Of a stretch of 64,000 bases of DNA, positions 1-9,380 are shown piece by piece. The stretch is from Bradyrhizobium arachidis. GTDB taxonomy: Bacteria; Pseudomonadota; Alphaproteobacteria; Rhizobiales; Xanthobacteraceae. Every line of letters starts with the position of its first letter. The first letter of the stretch is position 1. The stretch covers positions 3,410,001 to 3,474,000 of the forward strand of contig NZ_CP030050.1 in the NCBI RefSeq assembly GCF_015291705.1. The letters are read 5' to 3'. The notes below the pieces were generated by a model that was given only the letters and a program-made list of their open reading frames with translations, was not told where the DNA came from and made no database searches. A program made the position numbers and the translations under genes.

Positions 1-534
1 CGTGACGTTGAATTTGGCGTGGCGGAGCCAATCGCGCACCGAGCCTTCGTTGCAGAGCGTCAGCGCGGCGATGTGGTCGAGCGCGGCGCTTTCCGCAATG
101 TGCCGCCCGGGCTTGCCGATCACCAGCACGATCTCGCCTTCATAGTCGAGCTGGTGTGAGGCGCGCGGACGCACCAGCGGCGTGTCGTGGCCGACGAAGG
201 AGCGGGGCGAGCGCATGAACATGCTCGGATATTTCGGCGCGTCCTGCCCGTCCTTGTACTCGGCGTTGCGATCAGGATAGTTGACGCCGATGCAGATGAT
301 CTTTTCCGGTGCAGGGATCGGCGGCAGCCAGGTGATATCGCCGAGCGCGTGATCCGGCGCGCGGCTGGCGGCTTCTTCCGCAAGGCTTGCGAGCTTTCCG
401 GCCGCGATCACCTCGCGCAGCGTCGGATAGTCTCTTGCGTAGCGCGCGGAGAGATCGACGATGCCGCCCTCCAGGACGGCGCCGTAGCTGACATCACCCT
501 TGACGGAATAGGTGGTGAGGCGAGGGAGTTTCAT
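1..534 (-). CDS. hpaG: Fumarylacetoacetate hydrolase family protein, HpaG-like (partial, runs off left edge)
   Basis: This is the N-terminal part (about 178 residues) of an FAH-fold enzyme; the C-terminus lies beyond base 1. The visible stretch has the family's core: an I-C-I-G-V-N-Y segment near residue 75 and an L-D-Y-E-G-E-I segment whose acidic residues bind the divalent metal. The ATG at 532-534 fits the family N-terminus. It is the last visible gene of the leftward hpa operon, downstream of the ring-cleaving dioxygenase. From that context I infer the decarboxylase/isomerase step on 5-carboxymethyl-2-oxo-hex-3-ene-1,7-dioate. FAH proteins are functionally diverse, so the family is secure and the exact reaction rests on neighbours. 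Confidence 0.75.
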   Translation of the reverse strand, partial: MKLPRLTTYSVKGDVSYGAVLEGGIVDLSARYARDYPTLREVIAAGKLASLAEEAASRAPDHALGDITWLPPIPAPEKIICIGVNYPDRNAEYKDGQDAPKYPSMFMRSPRSFVGHDTPLVRPRASHQLDYEGEIVLVIGKPGRHIAESAALDHIAALTLCNEGSVRDWLRHAKFNVT

Positions 535-550
535 TGGCGATCTATCTCTC

Positions 551-680
551 TGTCGTCCCGGCGAAAGCCGGGACCCATACCGCGGAATCTATCGATTGGA
601 TGAGGCAGGAGTACCGAACAGCGGGTCTTCGCCAAACTCCGCCCTGTGGTTATGGGTCCCTGCTTTCGCAGGGACGACGG
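551..680. repeat. REP-like inverted palindrome pair between hpaG and hpaD
   Basis: Two short hairpins face each other. GTCCCGGC-gaaa-GCCGGGAC is at 555-574 and GTCCCTGC-tttc-GCAGGGAC is at 656-675. Their flanks (gtcgtccc, cccata) are also inverted copies of each other, so the whole unit can fold back on itself. This is the arrangement of paired REP sequences (BIMEs). It may act as an mRNA-stabilising or attenuating hairpin between two operon genes. Confidence 0.8.
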
Positions 681-704
681 GGAGAGAGGCTTTGTCTGTC
701 AGCA

Positions 705-1688
705 TCAGTCCGCCACCAGCACGTCGGCCACGAACTTCGGCTCGCGCACGGCCTGATCCGTGAACGGCGAGCCCTGCTCGAACCAGGAGCGGGGCGCGGG
801 TGCGCCCCACAGCGTCTGACGGCGCGGATCGCGCAGCGACCAGCGCAGCGGCTCATGGTCGTGATCGCCCGTAAAATAGTCGCTGGTGTAGAGCTCGAGG
901 CGGTGGCCATCGGGATCGCGCACGTAGAGGAAGAACGCGTTCGAGATGCCGTGGCGTCCGGGGCCGCGCTCGATGTTCTTCACGAAGCCTTGCGAAGCCA
1001 TGACGTCGCAGAGATGGATGATGTTCATCGCCGTCGGTGTCCAATAGGCGAAGTGGTGCAGGCGTGGGCCCTTGCCATTGGTGATCGCAAAATCGTGGAC
1101 GTTGCCCTTGCGATGCATCCAGGCCGCGGCGATGCGGCCGTTCGGCCCGTCCTCTTCGGCGTATTCGGTCAGGCGGAAGCCGAGCCGCGCATAGAAATCG
1201 ACGGTGTCCTGCACCTCGGCGGCGAAGACGTTGAAATGGTCGAGCCGCTGCGGGTGGCAACCGCGGTAGAGATCGTAGCGGCGCAAGAGATGCGGCCGGC
1301 GGTCCATCGACGCGTAGAGCTCGATCTGGAAGCCGAAGGGATCGGTGAACTGCAGCGTGCGGCCCTGGAAGGGCTGATCGGCGAAGGCATAAGCGAGGCC
1401 GTTCTCGGAGAGGAAGGCGGCGGCCTTGTCGAGGTCCTTCTCGTTGCCGACCTTGAAGCCGAGCCGGTTGCAGGCCGGCACGGCCGCTTTCCGCAGCACC
1501 AGCGAATGATGCTGATGCTCCTCGGCGGCACGCAGGTAGACGACCTTGTCGTCGGCGTCCTCGACATGCATGCCGACGGTCAACTCGTAGAACTCGCGGC
1601 TCAGCTTCAGATCGGTGACGTCGAGCACGACGTGGCTGGAGCGGATGATGTTGAACGGCGGCTCGAAGATGTGTTGCGGTACGGGCAT
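705..1688 (-). CDS. hpaD: 3,4-dihydroxyphenylacetate 2,3-dioxygenase (homoprotocatechuate extradiol dioxygenase, VOC family)
   Basis: This 327-residue type I extradiol dioxygenase has two vicinal-oxygen-chelate modules. It opens the ring of homoprotocatechuate next to the diol, giving 5-carboxymethyl-2-hydroxymuconate semialdehyde. Metal ligands expected for the Brevibacterium HPCD family are visible: His151 in L-D-H-F-N, His211/212 in L-H-H-F, and Glu265 in H-R-L-E-L-Y. The second-sphere residues are also kept (His198 in V-H-D, His246 in G-R-H-G, Tyr255). It sits downstream of hpaE, separated by a repeat-filled gap. The fit is close to Fe/Mn homoprotocatechuate dioxygenases and unlike the unrelated class III HpaD of E. 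coli. Confidence 0.9.
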   Translation of the reverse strand: MPVPQHIFEPPFNIIRSSHVVLDVTDLKLSREFYELTVGMHVEDADDKVVYLRAAEEHQHHSLVLRKAAVPACNRLGFKVGNEKDLDKAAAFLSENGLAYAFADQPFQGRTLQFTDPFGFQIELYASMDRRPHLLRRYDLYRGCHPQRLDHFNVFAAEVQDTVDFYARLGFRLTEYAEEDGPNGRIAAAWMHRKGNVHDFAITNGKGPRLHHFAYWTPTAMNIIHLCDVMASQGFVKNIERGPGRHGISNAFFLYVRDPDGHRLELYTSDYFTGDHDHEPLRWSLRDPRRQTLWGAPAPRSWFEQGSPFTDQAVREPKFVADVLVAD

Positions 1689-1708
1689 TTGCGGCTCCCC
1701 TCGGTCCT

Positions 1709-1813
1709 GTCATTCCGGGGCGGCTCGAAGAGCCGAACCCGGAATCCATCGTGCGGCAGTGTCGGTGGATGAATGGATTCCGGGCTCGCGCTACGCGCGC
1801 CCCGGAATGACGA
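1709..1813. repeat. REP-like inverted repeat between hpaD and hpaE
   Basis: The left end (gtcattccggggcg, from about 1709) and the right end (cgccccggaatgac, to about 1812) are inverted copies. Inside them, ccggaatccat and atggattccgg are a second inverted pair. This is a different sequence family from the element at 551-680 but has the same nested architecture. It fills nearly all of the hpaD-hpaE gap. Confidence 0.8.
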
Positions 1814-3344
<1,531 letters not shown>

Positions 3345-3352
<8 letters not shown>

Positions 3353-3743
3353 GTGCGGCCTCCACTTTCAGGGCGTCGTGGATGTTGTTGCGCTTCCAGC
3401 TGGTGTCCTTGTCGTTGATCTGCATGTCGAACGACAGGGCGAACTTGCTGGCGGCGAAGACGGGATCGAGATGCTTCGAAAGCGCCTGAAACACGTGCTC
3501 GCCGGCTTTCTGCCGGGCCGGCAGATCCCGGCCCTCGCCGATGCGCAGCACCATGTCGAGAAAGCCGTAATCCTGCCGCGCATCCGCAATCGCGTAGTGC
3601 TCGCATTTGATCGCGCGGACGCGGATGCCGCCGAGCGGGAAGATGCCGGTCTCGACCGCGGCCTTGCGCACGACCTCGCAGACCGCTGCGATGTCGAGGC
3701 GGCGATCGAGATTGGCCGAATATTCGATCGTGAAATGCGGCAT
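3345..3743 (-). CDS. hpaF: 5-carboxymethyl-2-hydroxymuconate delta-isomerase
   Basis: This 132-residue protein of the CHMI branch of the tautomerase superfamily isomerises 5-carboxymethyl-2-hydroxymuconate to its 2-oxo form. It begins M-P-H-F-T-I-E-Y-S: after Met removal Pro1 is the catalytic base, and this motif fixes the start at 3743 although the frame stays open further upstream. The gene starts 29 bases after hpaH stops, and its last codons overlap the hpaE start. Length matches characterised HpaF/HpcD enzymes. Confidence 0.9.
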
Positions 3744-3772
3744 CGCGGTTTCACTCCCTGTATTTTTATCTC

Positions 3773-4579
3773 TCAGGCGAAGTAGCAGCTGACAGAGCCG
3801 TAGGCGCCATAATCGGCTTGAATTGTGTCGCCCTTGCGGGTCTCGATCGGGCGGATGAACGAGCCGGCGAGCACGACCTGCCCCGGCTCTAGTGCAAGGC
3901 CAAGCGGCGCGATCTTGTTCGCAAGCCACGCAACGGCCGTTGCGGGATGATTGAGCACGCCGGCGGCAAGGCCGGTCTCCTCGAGCTGGCCGTTCTTGAA
4001 ACACAGCGCGCCAACCCAGCGCAGGTCTGCGTCGAGCGGACGGATCGGCCGTCCGCCGAGCACGATGCCGGCATTCGCCGCATTGTCGGCGATGGTGTCG
4101 AAGATCTTGCGCGTTGCCTTGGTCTTGGGATCGACGCGCTCGATCCGCGTGTCCAAAATCTCCAGCGCCGGCACCACGAAGTCGGTGGCGTTGAGCACGT
4201 CGAACATCGTGCAGTTGGGCCCCGAAAGCCGCTTGCTCATGACGAAGGCGAGCTCGGCCTCGACACGCGTCGCGATGAAGCGCTCGGTCGGAACCAAGCC
4301 ACCATCAGCGAAGAACATGTCGTCGAACAGCACGCCGGAATCCGGCTCGTCGATGCTAAGCGCGCTCTGCATCGCCTTCGAGGTCAGGCCGATCTTGTGG
4401 CCTTTGACGATGCGCCCCTCCGCGATCTTGACGTCGACCCAGGCCTTCTGAATCGCGTAGGCGTCGGTGATGGTGATCTCGGGAAAATCCTGCGAGAGCT
4501 GCCGGATCTGCGTGCGGGTCTTCTCCGCCTGGTGCAGACGGCTTGCGCAAGCTTGGATATCGTCGTTGGAAAGCGCCAT
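3773..4579 (-). CDS. hpaH: 2-oxo-hept-3-ene-1,7-dioate hydratase
   Basis: This 268-residue enzyme of the MhpD/HpaH hydratase family adds water to 2-oxohept-3-enedioate, giving 4-hydroxy-2-oxoheptanedioate, the substrate of an HpaI-type aldolase. Conserved acidic metal ligands appear as E107-x-E109 and Glu140, with a K-G-H-K-I-G-L-T segment near residues 59-66. It is the first gene of the leftward hpa operon, transcribed away from hpaR across a gap holding a perfect palindrome. Length equals that of E. coli HpaH (267). Confidence 0.9.
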   Translation of the reverse strand: MALSNDDIQACASRLHQAEKTRTQIRQLSQDFPEITITDAYAIQKAWVDVKIAEGRIVKGHKIGLTSKAMQSALSIDEPDSGVLFDDMFFADGGLVPTERFIATRVEAELAFVMSKRLSGPNCTMFDVLNATDFVVPALEILDTRIERVDPKTKATRKIFDTIADNAANAGIVLGGRPIRPLDADLRWVGALCFKNGQLEETGLAAGVLNHPATAVAWLANKIAPLGLALEPGQVVLAGSFIRPIETRKGDTIQADYGAYGSVSCYFA

Positions 4580-4611
4580 TTGTGATCTTACAAATCGTGG
4601 TGCCGGGAGAT

Positions 4612-4627
4612 ACTTAACATGTTAAGT
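4612..4627. promoter_or_regulatory. Perfect 16-bp palindrome, candidate HpaR operator
   Basis: ACTTAACATGTTAAGT reads the same on both strands. It lies 33 bases upstream of the hpaH start and 63 bases upstream of the hpaR start. MarR-family repressors bind such AT-rich palindromes between divergent genes, so control of both directions is likely. A weaker dyad (ttgca-c-tgcaa) follows at about 4653-4665. Confidence 0.75.
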
Positions 4628-4689
4628 GAATGCGTCAAACGGAATCTGGCTTTGTTGCACTGCAAACTTTTGCGGGATGAAAGGACGCC

Positions 4690-5208
4690 ATGACGAAGAG
4701 ACCGGGTGATCCGGCAAACGGTGGTACGCCTGCCGCGCGGCAGGTGCCGATGCGCGACTTCTCGCGCTCGCTGCCGATGTCGCTCTTGCGGGCGCGCGAG
4801 GCCGTGATGCGGCAGTTTCGCCCCTCGCTGCGGGAACACGGCCTCACCGAGCAGCAATGGCGCATCCTGCGCGCGCTCGCGGCCATCGAGGCGGTCGAGG
4901 TCACGGAACTCGCGCGCACCGCGTTCCTGCTCGGGCCGAGCCTGTCGCGCATCCTGCGCGATCTCGAGGCGCGCCATCTGATCGAGCGCAAGACCGCGAA
5001 GAACGACCAGCGCCGCAGCATGGTCTCGATCTCGAAGGAGGGCGTGAAACTGATGGCCTCCGTCGCGCCGACGTCGGAAGCGATCTATGCCGAGATCACG
5101 CGGCGCTTCGGCGCCCACAAGCTCGCCGAATTGCAGGACATGCTCGGCGAGTTGGAAACGTGCCTCGCTTCCACGGATGCGCGTGACGATTTCACGGACG
5201 AAACGTAG
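4690..5208 (+). CDS. hpaR: MarR-family repressor of homoprotocatechuate degradation, HpaR
   Basis: This 172-residue winged-helix regulator carries a L-T-E-Q-Q-W-R-I-L-R-A-L segment at about residues 53-64, then the recognition helix (L-G-P-S-L-S-R-I-L-R-D-L) and a wing with D-Q-R-R-S. These are typical of HpaR, which releases DNA when homoprotocatechuate or hydroxyphenylacetate is bound. It has an extended basic N-terminus of about 20 residues. Divergence from hpaH and the shared palindrome support local regulation. Ligand identity is inferred from the operon. Confidence 0.88.
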   Translation: MTKRPGDPANGGTPAARQVPMRDFSRSLPMSLLRAREAVMRQFRPSLREHGLTEQQWRILRALAAIEAVEVTELARTAFLLGPSLSRILRDLEARHLIERKTAKNDQRRSMVSISKEGVKLMASVAPTSEAIYAEITRRFGAHKLAELQDMLGELETCLASTDARDDFTDET

Positions 5209-5502
5209 CGGCAAATTTGCATGATGACGTTCCCGTCACGCATGACTGATATCATTGCATAATGCGTGGGCAGAGCGCGCCACGTGAAATGCGCGAAATC
5301 CCCTGGAAAACAAGCTGAGAATAGATGGCGGCCGCAGGTGTTAATCACCTCGGGAGCGTGCGCTCTCCGCACTTAGTTGATGATGTCTCAATATCAATTT
5401 ACTCACGCCGGGAGAATCCGTAAGTAGCATCCGGCTCTGTATTCAGTAACGAAGCCAAACAAAGAAGGGCCGACAAGGATGCCCGGCCCCAGGGAGGAAT
5501 GA
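5209..5502. other. Intergenic region upstream of the ABC transporter operon
   Basis: These 294 bases separate hpaR from the transporter. I see no convincing ORF, repeat or terminator. The region is locally AT-richer from about 5220 to 5420 and probably holds the promoter of the binding-protein gene. A GGGAGG ribosome-binding sequence lies just before its ATG. Confidence 0.5.
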
Positions 5503-6648
5503 ATGAAACTGACGCGACGCGACTTCACTGCCGGAATTGCTGCCGGCATTGCCGCGCCCTACCTCATCAAGAGCGCACATGCGCAGAGCGCCACCATCAA
5601 GATCGGCATGTGCGCGCCCGTCACGGGTCCGGCCGCTGAATCCGGCGGTTACGCCATCAAGGGCGCCAAGCTCGCGCTCGAAGCCGTCAACAAGGCCGGC
5701 GGTATCCTGGGCAAGCAGGGCGAACTGATCGTCGAGGACGACCAGACCACCAATCCCGGCATCGTGCTCGCGTTCTCCAAGCTCGCCGCGCAGTCCGACA
5801 TCGTCGGCTTCCTCGGCTCGATCCGTTCGACCCAGGTGCACGCGATGGCACCCGACGTGATCAAGCTCGGCAAGCCCGTGATGATCGGCGGTACCGATCC
5901 GAATCTCACCCACATGGGCAATCAGTGGCTGTTCCGCTGCCGTCCCAATGACAGCTATTCCGGCCGCGTCATCGCCGAATACGGCGTCAATACGCTCGCC
6001 AAGAAGAAATGGGCCGTGCTGCACTCGACCGATGCGTTCGGCACCGCGGGCGGCAAGGCGCTGACTGAAGCGCTGACCAAGCTGGGCGCGCCGCCCGTGC
6101 TCGATCAAGGCTATGCCAACCAGAGCCAGGACTTCACCCCGGTCGTGCTTGCCATCAAGCAGTCGGGCGCCGACATCCTCGGTTCCTACTTCACCTTCGA
6201 GAACGATCTCGGCATCTTCGCCCGTCAGCTCCGTCAACTCGGCGTGAACATCCCGTGGGTTGGTTCTCCCTCGATCGTCAACATCACTGCGCTGAAGCTC
6301 GCAGGTCCCGCGCTCTACAACACCTATGGCGTCGCCGACTATGCCGAGGATTCCAGCGAAGGCTCGAAGGCGTTCGGCAAGATCTACCGCGACGCGGTCA
6401 AGGTTGCGCCCGACAACCAGAGCTCCTGGACTTTCGACGCCATCAACGTGCTCGCGCAGGGCATCAACAAGGCCGGTACAACCGAGCCCGGCAAGGTTCG
6501 CGAAGCCATCCTCGCGATCAAGAAGTTCGCCGGCGCCGAGGGCGAATACAATTTCGACCAGAACGGCGATGGTCTTCACGGCTACAACATCGTGAAGAAC
6601 GACAAGGGCAAGATCGTCTTCGACAAGCACATCGAGTTCAACGACTGA
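5503..6648 (+). CDS. Branched-chain-type ABC transporter substrate-binding protein (Tat signal)
   Basis: This 381-residue periplasmic binding protein is of the Leu/Ile/Val-binding (PBP type I) family. The N-terminus M-K-L-T-R-R-D-F-T has a twin-arginine motif followed by a hydrophobic stretch and an A-H-A-Q cleavage site near residue 28, so export is probably by Tat. The mature protein begins with the family pattern I-K-I-G-M-C-A-P-V-T-G. It heads an operon with matching permease and ATPase genes. In this family ligands range from amino acids to aromatic acids and amides. Placement beside hpa genes makes an aromatic or dicarboxylate ligand possible but unproven. Confidence 0.88.
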   Translation: MKLTRRDFTAGIAAGIAAPYLIKSAHAQSATIKIGMCAPVTGPAAESGGYAIKGAKLALEAVNKAGGILGKQGELIVEDDQTTNPGIVLAFSKLAAQSDIVGFLGSIRSTQVHAMAPDVIKLGKPVMIGGTDPNLTHMGNQWLFRCRPNDSYSGRVIAEYGVNTLAKKKWAVLHSTDAFGTAGGKALTEALTKLGAPPVLDQGYANQSQDFTPVVLAIKQSGADILGSYFTFENDLGIFARQLRQLGVNIPWVGSPSIVNITALKLAGPALYNTYGVADYAEDSSEGSKAFGKIYRDAVKVAPDNQSSWTFDAINVLAQGINKAGTTEPGKVREAILAIKKFAGAEGEYNFDQNGDGLHGYNIVKNDKGKIVFDKHIEFND

Positions 6649-6656
6649 CGTTGAAA

Positions 6657-6686
6657 CGACCTCCTCGATTCCAGTCGGGGAGGTCG
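6657..6686 (+). promoter_or_regulatory. Intercistronic hairpin after the binding-protein gene
   Basis: CGACCTCC (6657-6664) pairs with GGAGGTCG (6679-6686) around a 14-base loop, and a short T-containing tract follows. Hairpins after binding-protein genes commonly protect or partly terminate the message, so more binding protein than permease is made. That role is inferred here. Confidence 0.55.
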
Positions 6687-6732
6687 AAACGTCTTTCATT
6701 GGACGAATCTGACCTCCAACAGAACGCTTGTC

Positions 6733-7605
6733 ATGGATCTCGCCCTACAACTCCTGTTTACCGGCATCGGTATCGGTGCCGTCTACGCGCTGGTTGCGCT
6801 CGGCTTCGTGCTGATCTTCCGTGCCACCAACGTGGTGAACTTCGCCCAGGGCGAATTCTCCATGGTCGCCGCCTATCTGATGGTCGTCGCGATCGAAGCC
6901 GGTCTGCCCTATTGGGCGGCCTTCATCGTCGCGCTGCTCGGCATGGCGCTGCTTGGTGTCATCTTCAATCTCGGCGTCTACTATCCGCTGCGCCACCGCA
7001 CCTATCTGCCCGTGATCATCGCCACCATCGGCGCCTCGATCCTGCTGGCGAACTCCGTGCTCGCGATCTACGGCCCTCAGCCCCAGGTCCTGGAAGGCTG
7101 GTTTGAGACGCCGGGCATTCAGGTCGGGCCGGTCTATCTCGACAGTCAGTATCTCCTGATCATCGGCGTCACGATTTGTCTCGTGATCTTCAATTTCTGG
7201 TTCTTCGAGAAGACGCTGCTCGGCAAGAAGCTGCAGGCGACCTCGCAGGACAAGGAGATGGCCTCGCTGCTCGGCATCTCCGTCTCCACGATGATCATGA
7301 TCACTTTCATCTATTCGGCCGTGCTCGGCGGTCTCGCCGGCATTCTCGTCGCGCCGGTGCTGTTCGTCTCGATCCAGATGGGCTCGACCATCGCGCTGAA
7401 GGCGTTCGCGGCCACCATCATCGGCGGCTTCGGCGATGTCGCCGGCGCCATCATCGGCGGCCTTGCGCTCGGCGTGATCGAGACGTTTGGGGCCGCCTAT
7501 GTCTCGGTGCCCTACAAGGACGGCTTCGCCTTCCTGGTGCTGATCGCCTTCCTGATCTTCCGGCCGCAGGGCATCTTCGGCGAACGCGTGGCGGAAAAAG
7601 CATGA
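6733..7605 (+). CDS. Branched-chain-type ABC transporter permease, LivH family
   Basis: This 290-residue inner-membrane protein has about eight hydrophobic segments. The LivH signature region F-R-A-T-N-V-V-N-F-A-Q-G-E-F occurs at about residues 29-42, and a glycine-rich I-I-G-G-F-G-D-V-A-G-A segment near 230 contacts the ATPase. Its TGA overlaps the ATG of the next gene (ATGA), implying translational coupling. It forms the transmembrane pore with the LivM half of the following fusion protein. Confidence 0.9.
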   Translation: MDLALQLLFTGIGIGAVYALVALGFVLIFRATNVVNFAQGEFSMVAAYLMVVAIEAGLPYWAAFIVALLGMALLGVIFNLGVYYPLRHRTYLPVIIATIGASILLANSVLAIYGPQPQVLEGWFETPGIQVGPVYLDSQYLLIIGVTICLVIFNFWFFEKTLLGKKLQATSQDKEMASLLGISVSTMIMITFIYSAVLGGLAGILVAPVLFVSIQMGSTIALKAFAATIIGGFGDVAGAIIGGLALGVIETFGAAYVSVPYKDGFAFLVLIAFLIFRPQGIFGERVAEKA

Positions 7606-9380
7606 GCGCCCCCAGCGACAACATGCCGATTCCGGCGCCCGCCATCCACTCGAAGCCGCTGCTGGTCCGGCATCTGCCGTACTTCATCGGCGCCGCGATC
7701 ATCGTCGCGCTCGCCGCGACCATGCGCTTCGACGGATATGTCCACAACATCCTGCTGCAGGCCACCACGTTCTCGATCGCGGTGTTCGGCCTCTCGGTCG
7801 TGCTCGGCCTGTGCGGCCAGATCAATCTGGCGCAGGCCGCGTTCTTCGGGCTCGGCGCCTACGCGGTCGGCATCGGCACGACGGACCTGCATGTCAGCTT
7901 CTGGGTCTGTCTCGTCGGCGGCTGCCTGATCTCGCTGCTGGCCGGCGCGTTCCTCGGCATGTCGACCTTGCGGCTCGGCGGTCATTATCTTGCGATGGTG
8001 ACGATCTCGTTCCAGCAGATCGTCACGCTGGTGATGATCAACGCGATCTGGCTGACGCACGGTCCCGACGGCGTTCCCAACATCAAGCGCCCGGAGCTGT
8101 TCCAGTCGTCGCAGAGCTATCTCGCCTTCTGCGTCGCGATGCTGGCGATCGTCGGTTATCTGGTCTGGCATCTCGCCGATACCAAGCTTGGCCGCGCCAT
8201 GCGCGCGGTGCGCGACAACGAGCTGGCGGCCGGCGTCAACGGCATCGACGTCTTCCGCACCAAGATCTACGCCTTTGCGCTCTGCGCATTGCTCGGCGGT
8301 CTCGCGGGCGGCCTGTTCGCCGGCGGCTTTGCCTATGTCAGCCCCGATCAGTTCTCGTTTGCGGAATCGATCGTGTTCCTGACCATGTCGCTGCTCGGCG
8401 GCGTTGCTTCGCCGATCGGCTCGGCCATCGGCACGGGTCTTCTGATCCTGATCCCGGAATGGTTGCGTTTCCTCAAGAGCGTGCCAGGGCTGTACCTCGC
8501 GATTTACGGCCTGTTCGTGATCCTGATCATCCGCTTCATGCCCGACGGCATCTGGGGCTTCGTCGCCGATGCTTTCACGCGCTGGCGCGCCAAAACCAAG
8601 GCGCCGCCCGCTGCGGCCGCGCTGCAGTTGAAGCCGGCAACGGTCGGCGGCGACACGGTGTTGGAAGTCACCGGCCTGTCGAAGCATTTCGGTGGCCTCA
8701 AGGCCGTCGATGGCGTCGATATCGCCGTGAAGCGCGGCGGCGTGCACGCGCTGATCGGGCCGAACGGCTCGGGCAAGACCACCACGCTCAACGTGCTTTC
8801 GGGCCTCTATGAAGCGACGTCAGGCAGGATCGTGCTCGACGGCACCGATATCACCCACATGCCGCCGCATCAGCGCACGGCCGCAGGTCTCGGCCGCACC
8901 TTCCAGAACATCCGCCTGTTCCGTTCGATGACCGCGCTGGAGAATGTTGAGATCGGCGCGGAGCGGCCCGGCAATACCATGGTCGGGAAGGGCGATGACG
9001 CTCTCACCGAGCGTGCGATGGAGGCGCTGACCTTCGTCGGTCTCGGCAACCGTGCCAACGAGCTGATCTCGAGCTTCTCTTACGGCCATCAGCGCCTGAT
9101 CGAGATCGCGCGTGCGCTGGCCTCGAACCCGACGCTGCTGCTGCTCGACGAGCCCGCGGCCGGCCTCAATTCGACCGAGAAGCTGGAGCTGCACGAGCTG
9201 CTCAAGCGGATCGCCGCGCAGGGACTGACCATTCTGATCATCGATCACGACATGACGCTGGTCTCGGAAGCGGCCCAGCACATCACCGTGCTCAACTTCG
9301 GACGCCGCATCGCGGACGGCGAATCCATGGCCGTGCTGCGTCATCCCGACGTCGTCTCCGCCTATCTCGGGAGCGAATGA
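7602..9380 (+). CDS. Fused LivM permease - LivG ATPase of a branched-chain-type ABC transporter
   Basis: One 592-residue frame joins two normally separate subunits. Residues about 1-330 are the LivM permease (multiple membrane helices; G-L-C-G-Q-I-N-L-A-Q-A-A-F near 70). Residues about 350-592 are the LivG ATPase with Walker A G-P-N-G-S-G-K-T-T, signature F-S-Y-G-H-Q-R, Walker B L-L-L-L-D-E-P and H-loop I-D-H-D-M. The start at 7602 overlaps the LivH stop; the frame is open upstream only inside livH. Such fusions are known in Bradyrhizobium and fix permease:ATPase stoichiometry. There is no sign of a frameshift or missing motif. Confidence 0.92.
   Translation: MSAPSDNMPIPAPAIHSKPLLVRHLPYFIGAAIIVALAATMRFDGYVHNILLQATTFSIAVFGLSVVLGLCGQINLAQAAFFGLGAYAVGIGTTDLHVSFWVCLVGGCLISLLAGAFLGMSTLRLGGHYLAMVTISFQQIVTLVMINAIWLTHGPDGVPNIKRPELFQSSQSYLAFCVAMLAIVGYLVWHLADTKLGRAMRAVRDNELAAGVNGIDVFRTKIYAFALCALLGGLAGGLFAGGFAYVSPDQFSFAESIVFLTMSLLGGVASPIGSAIGTGLLILIPEWLRFLKSVPGLYLAIYGLFVILIIRFMPDGIWGFVADAFTRWRAKTKAPPAAAALQLKPATVGGDTVLEVTGLSKHFGGLKAVDGVDIAVKRGGVHALIGPNGSGKTTTLNVLSGLYEATSGRIVLDGTDITHMPPHQRTAAGLGRTFQNIRLFRSMTALENVEIGAERPGNTMVGKGDDALTERAMEALTFVGLGNRANELISSFSYGHQRLIEIARALASNPTLLLLDEPAAGLNSTEKLELHELLKRIAAQGLTILIIDHDMTLVSEAAQHITVLNFGRRIADGESMAVLRHPDVVSAYLGSE

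Noticed and set aside
534..1772. Long open frame on the + strand opposite the dioxygenase gene
   Set aside because: It lies antisense to a well-supported enzyme with intact active site and has the Val/Glu/Arg/His-rich composition of a reverse-strand shadow in GC-rich DNA.
5443..6699. 418-codon - strand frame opposite the Tat-exported binding protein
   Set aside because: Antisense shadow; the + strand product has a clear signal sequence and family motifs.
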